DNA of 64,000 nucleotides, taken from assembly GCA_020850355.1 (NCBI GenBank), contig JADZEX010000033.1, positions 49,764 through 113,763 on the forward strand. Direction: 5' to 3'. A program made the translations under genes and the position numbers. Origin of the DNA: Fimbriimonadaceae bacterium. GTDB lineage: Bacteria > Armatimonadota > UBA10988. Below the pieces are notes generated by a model, which worked only from the letters and a program-made list of their open reading frames with translations, did not search any database and was not told where the DNA came from. Shown piece by piece: positions 61,703 to 64,000 of the stretch; within the stretch, counting starts at the first letter, position 1; every line of letters begins with the position of its first letter.

Positions 61703-63435
61703 GCCAGCTCCTCCCCGACCGCCACCTGCGAGCGGACGATCTCCTGGTAGATCGCGCTGCCGGCGAGCAGTTCGTCGTGGGTGCCGGCCGCCACCAGGCG
61801 GCCATCGTCGAGCACCAGAATCGTGTCGGCCCGGCGCATCGTGTTGACCCGCTGCGCCACCAGCAGCAGCGTCGGATGGTCCGGCCAGGCCGCCAGGCCG
61901 TCCAGGATGGCCGCCTCGGTCAACGCGTCGACGGCGCTGGTGCAGTCATCCAGCAGCAGAATCTGCGGCTGCGCCACCAGCGCCCGGGCAATCGCCAGGC
62001 GCTGCTTCTGACCGCCCGAGAGGTTCACCCCGCGCTGCCCCAGCATCGTCTCGTAACCATCGGGCAGGGCGACGATGAACTCCTCGGCCTGCGCCAGGCG
62101 CGCCGCGGCCTGCAGGTCGGCGTCGCTGGCGGCGGGGTTGCCGTAACGCAGGTTGTCGCGGATGCTGCCCGAGAAGAGCACCGCCTCTTGCAGGCCCAGG
62201 CCGACCAGCCCCCGCAGATCGCGTTGCGCCACCGTCCGGACATCCAGGCCAGCCACCCGCACCGCGCCAGCGCTGACGTCGTAAAGGCGCGGCAGCAGGT
62301 AGAGCAAGGTCGATTTGCCCGAGCCGGTCGACCCGACCACCGCCACGGTGCTACCCGGGGCGAGCGTGCAGGTGAGGTCACTGAGCACTGGCGCCTCGCC
62401 GCCCGGGTGGGTGAAGCTGACGCCCGTCAACTGCACCTCGCGCCCGGCCGGCAGCGGCTGCGGCGAGGCCGGATCCTGCACGGCGGGGACCGTCTCCAGC
62501 AGCTCCAGCAGGCGGCTGGAGGAGGCCTCGGCGCGGGTCACCTGCATCAGCAACATGCCGACCCAGAGCAGCGAGAAGAGCATGTCGGTGAGGTAGTTCA
62601 GAAACGCCAGGATGGCGCCCACCGGCAACACGTTGCGGGCGACCAGGTGGCCGCCGAACCAGAGCGCGCCGACCAGGCCGGCGTTGACCAGCAGCATCAG
62701 CAGCGGTCGCAGCCCGGCCAGCAGACTGGCCGCCTCGACTCCGGCCGCCTGCAAGCTGCCGCTGGCCGTCTCGAAGCGGCCCACTTCGTGCTCGCTGCGG
62801 ACGAAGGCCTGCACCACCCGGACCCCCGCGAGGTTCTCCTGAACCACCGCGTTGAGGCGGTCGAGGCGCTCCTGGACGACCTTGAACAGCGGCTGGGCCC
62901 GCACCACGGTGAAGCCGAACAGCGCCACCACCGTCGGCAGCAGCACCGCCAGCAGCGGCCAGAGCTGCGGACAGGTGTGGATCGCCATCAGCAGCGACCC
63001 CAACATCAGCAACGGGGCGCGGACCAGGATCCGCAGGAACATGCCGACGGCGTTCTGGACCTGATCGACATCGTTGGTCAGCCGGGTGATCAGACTGCCC
63101 GTCTCGAAACGGTTGAGGTCGGCCAGGCTGAGCGCCTGGACCTGCCGAAAGACGGCCGCCCGGAGGTCGGTGCCGTAGCCCAGCGAGGCGAAGGTGGCCG
63201 CTACCGTGCAGCCGATCCCACCGACCGCACCCACGGCGGCGATCAGCAACATCAGCGCGCCGGTCCGGCCGATCAGAGCGACGTCGCCCGTGGTGATCCC
63301 CTGGTCGACAATCAACTGCAACAACCGCGGTTGGCAGAGGTCCATCGCCACTTCGAGCGCCATCAGCAGCGGCGCCAGCAGCGCAGCCGTGCGGTACGGT
63401 CGCAGGAATCGGCCGAGCCGGCGAAACGACTTCAT
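61699..63435 (-). CDS. ABC exporter half-transporter, degenerate-site partner
   Basis: 578 aa. NBD: Walker A GSTGSGKST, signature NLSGGQKQR, Walker B ILLLDDCTSAVD with Asp in place of the catalytic Glu, and switch VAQRVNT with Gln in place of His. These two changes are the degenerate site of TM287/BmrC-type subunits, so it pairs with the downstream subunit as a heterodimer with one active site. First gene of the five-gene minus operon. Confidence 0.9.
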   Translation of the reverse strand: MKSFRRLGRFLRPYRTAALLAPLLMALEVAMDLCQPRLLQLIVDQGITTGDVALIGRTGALMLLIAAVGAVGGIGCTVAATFASLGYGTDLRAAVFRQVQALSLADLNRFETGSLITRLTNDVDQVQNAVGMFLRILVRAPLLMLGSLLMAIHTCPQLWPLLAVLLPTVVALFGFTVVRAQPLFKVVQERLDRLNAVVQENLAGVRVVQAFVRSEHEVGRFETASGSLQAAGVEAASLLAGLRPLLMLLVNAGLVGALWFGGHLVARNVLPVGAILAFLNYLTDMLFSLLWVGMLLMQVTRAEASSSRLLELLETVPAVQDPASPQPLPAGREVQLTGVSFTHPGGEAPVLSDLTCTLAPGSTVAVVGSTGSGKSTLLYLLPRLYDVSAGAVRVAGLDVRTVAQRDLRGLVGLGLQEAVLFSGSIRDNLRYGNPAASDADLQAAARLAQAEEFIVALPDGYETMLGQRGVNLSGGQKQRLAIARALVAQPQILLLDDCTSAVDALTEAAILDGLAAWPDHPTLLLVAQRVNTMRRADTILVLDDGRLVAAGTHDELLAGSAIYQEIVRSQVAVGEELA

Positions 63436-63491
63436 GCGGACTTCCGCCGCCTAGCATAGCACGGCGCGGGGCTGCCGCCCCAACAAGCCGA

Positions 63492-63519
63492 CGCCCCGCT
63501 GGCAGTTGCCAGCGGGGCG
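63492..63519 (-). terminator. Hairpin downstream of the pilin-like fragment
   Basis: Perfect 13-bp inverted repeat CGCCCCGCTGGCA / TGCCAGCGGGGCG. On the minus strand it follows the stop at 63544 and is followed by TTGTT. Also upstream of the ABC operon. Confidence 0.65.
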
Positions 63520-63543
63520 CGCAGCATCACCAGGAAGTGTCCG

Positions 63544-63885
63544 CTAGTCGGCTTCGATGGTCTGAAGGGTGCGCACCTGCTGGGCGTTCTCCTTGACCAT
63601 CTCGGTCCGCTTCAGCCACTTCACGTGCCCGTCGCAGAAGGTCACGTTGAGGCCTTCGTTGTGGCGGTCGGGCCAGTAGGTCATCGGCTGATGCGCGGCG
63701 ATGTTGGCCCAGCCGTACTCAAACACACCGGTGAAGTCGACGATGATGGCTGTCCCCGCCACGTCAACCACCTGGGCCAGCGCCCGTCCGTAGGGCGGGT
63801 TGGCGTTGACCCCCGCCACGCCGCTGCCGGCATGGTAGCAGACATTGAAGGCGTAGCCGAGCGCGAGGGTGTGGGCGGGTGCGAG
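63544..63885 (-). pseudogene. 5'-truncated pilin-like (H-x9-DG) gene remnant
   Basis: The open frame ends at TGA 63886-63888 upstream. It encodes HTLALGYAFNVCYHAGSG, then ALAQVVDVAGTAIIVDFTGV, then RHNEGLNVTFCDGHVKWLKR (H-x9-DG) and a normal C-terminus. About 110 of an expected 230-300 residues remain; the pilin signal and first half are missing and replaced by unrelated sequence from about 63886. Translation from the internal ATG 63819 would give only a 91-aa tail. Confidence 0.75.
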
Positions 63886-63898
63886 TCACAGCGTAGGG

Positions 63899-63991
63899 TC
63901 AGGCGGCGCGGGGCCGGCGGACGGCTGGGTCGGTCAGCTCGTCGGCCAGGACGGTCAGCAGGGCGGTCAGACCGTCGGGGCTCCAGTTCAT
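63899..63991 (-). pseudogene. 30-aa ORF, possible transposase N-terminal remnant
   Basis: ATG 63991 to TGA 63899 encodes a peptide containing DGLTALLTVLADELTDPAVR, similar in feel to the N-terminal segment of ISAs1/IS4-type transposase accessory domains (LLxVLxxxxDPRxRRGR...). Not in the ORF track. Ends exactly where the pilin-like remnant begins. Low confidence. Confidence 0.3.
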
Positions 63992-64000
63992 GCCGGCTCC

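Noticed and set aside
59192-61750. 852-aa plus-strand ORF
   Set aside because: Antisense to the membrane protein and ABC exporter, which have full motif sets; Gln/Arg-rich shadow.
1-64000. CRISPR arrays, tRNA and rRNA genes
   Set aside because: No regularly spaced repeats and no tRNA TpsiC-arm or rRNA signatures were seen on reading; a covariance scan was not possible.

Overview
GC-rich bacterial chromosome fragment, densely coded on both strands. Two genes carry class III pilin signals followed by the H-x9-DG motif. The full-length one (6217..6978) continues its pilin helix with the [16 protein letters not shown] signature that I associate with Armatimonadota. Together with many secreted carbohydrate-active proteins, lipoproteins and URO-D, DUF4380 and pyruvyl-transferase-like proteins, this suggests an Armatimonadota (or Planctomycetes-like) heterotroph. 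That is inference; the window holds no rRNA or tRNA gene that I could see.

Layout. 1-4.8 kb: minus-strand operon of HAD phosphatase, isochorismatase-like hydrolase, lone lipoyl-like domain, EI24 membrane protein, PflA-like radical SAM, hydroxyacid dehydrogenase and sulfatase (cut by the window edge), mostly with 4-bp ATGA/GTGA overlaps. 4.9-11.2 kb: plus-strand secreted proteins, including a pyruvyl-transferase-like protein, a pilin-like protein, a metallophosphoesterase, a TMEM175-type channel and an M23 peptidase. 11.2-15.2 kb: minus operon of DUF4380 protein, esterase and a lyase-like protein, with a 75-bp tandem duplication. 15.3-15.8 kb: toxin-antitoxin pair whose toxin has an in-frame TAG. 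16-18.3 kb: ABC exporter. 18.4-26.4 kb: type III restriction-modification (Res, Mod) plus a SNF2 helicase, the three genes separated by hairpin elements. 26.6-39 kb: sialidase-fold protein with LamG, nucleotidyltransferase, SUMF1-like protein, RmlB, GH26-like and SGNH hydrolases, URO-D-like protein. 39.2-42.7 kb: a duplicated small-regulator region (pentapeptide protein, two LuxR-type HTH paralogues, one with a G12 tract, and a stalk-domain gene broken by TAG). 42.7-53.9 kb: lipoproteins, ECF sigma/anti-sigma pair, SSS symporter, SucD, rhamnulokinase, a CBM plus TIM-barrel-like protein. 53.9-56.7 kb: a 2.7-kb cassette bounded by 63-bp direct repeats, carrying a peptidoglycan hydrolase (lysozyme-like plus M23) and a SLATT-like membrane protein, both without signal peptides. 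56.7-63.4 kb: minus operon with a secreted dockerin-motif protein, Gfo/Idh/MocA oxidoreductase, membrane protein and a heterodimeric ABC exporter. 63.5-64 kb: a decayed pilin-like gene and a possible transposase remnant.

How the genes fit together. Sulfatase, sialidase fold, GH26, SGNH, DUF4380, rhamnulokinase, SSS symporter, oxidoreductase and URO-D proteins fit turnover of plant or algal polysaccharide. The best candidates for something undescribed are the repeat-bounded hydrolase/SLATT pair and the duplicated HTH region with its poly-G tract. Several broken genes (two amber stops, two frameshift candidates, one 5' truncation) mark local decay or assembly error and should be read-checked.
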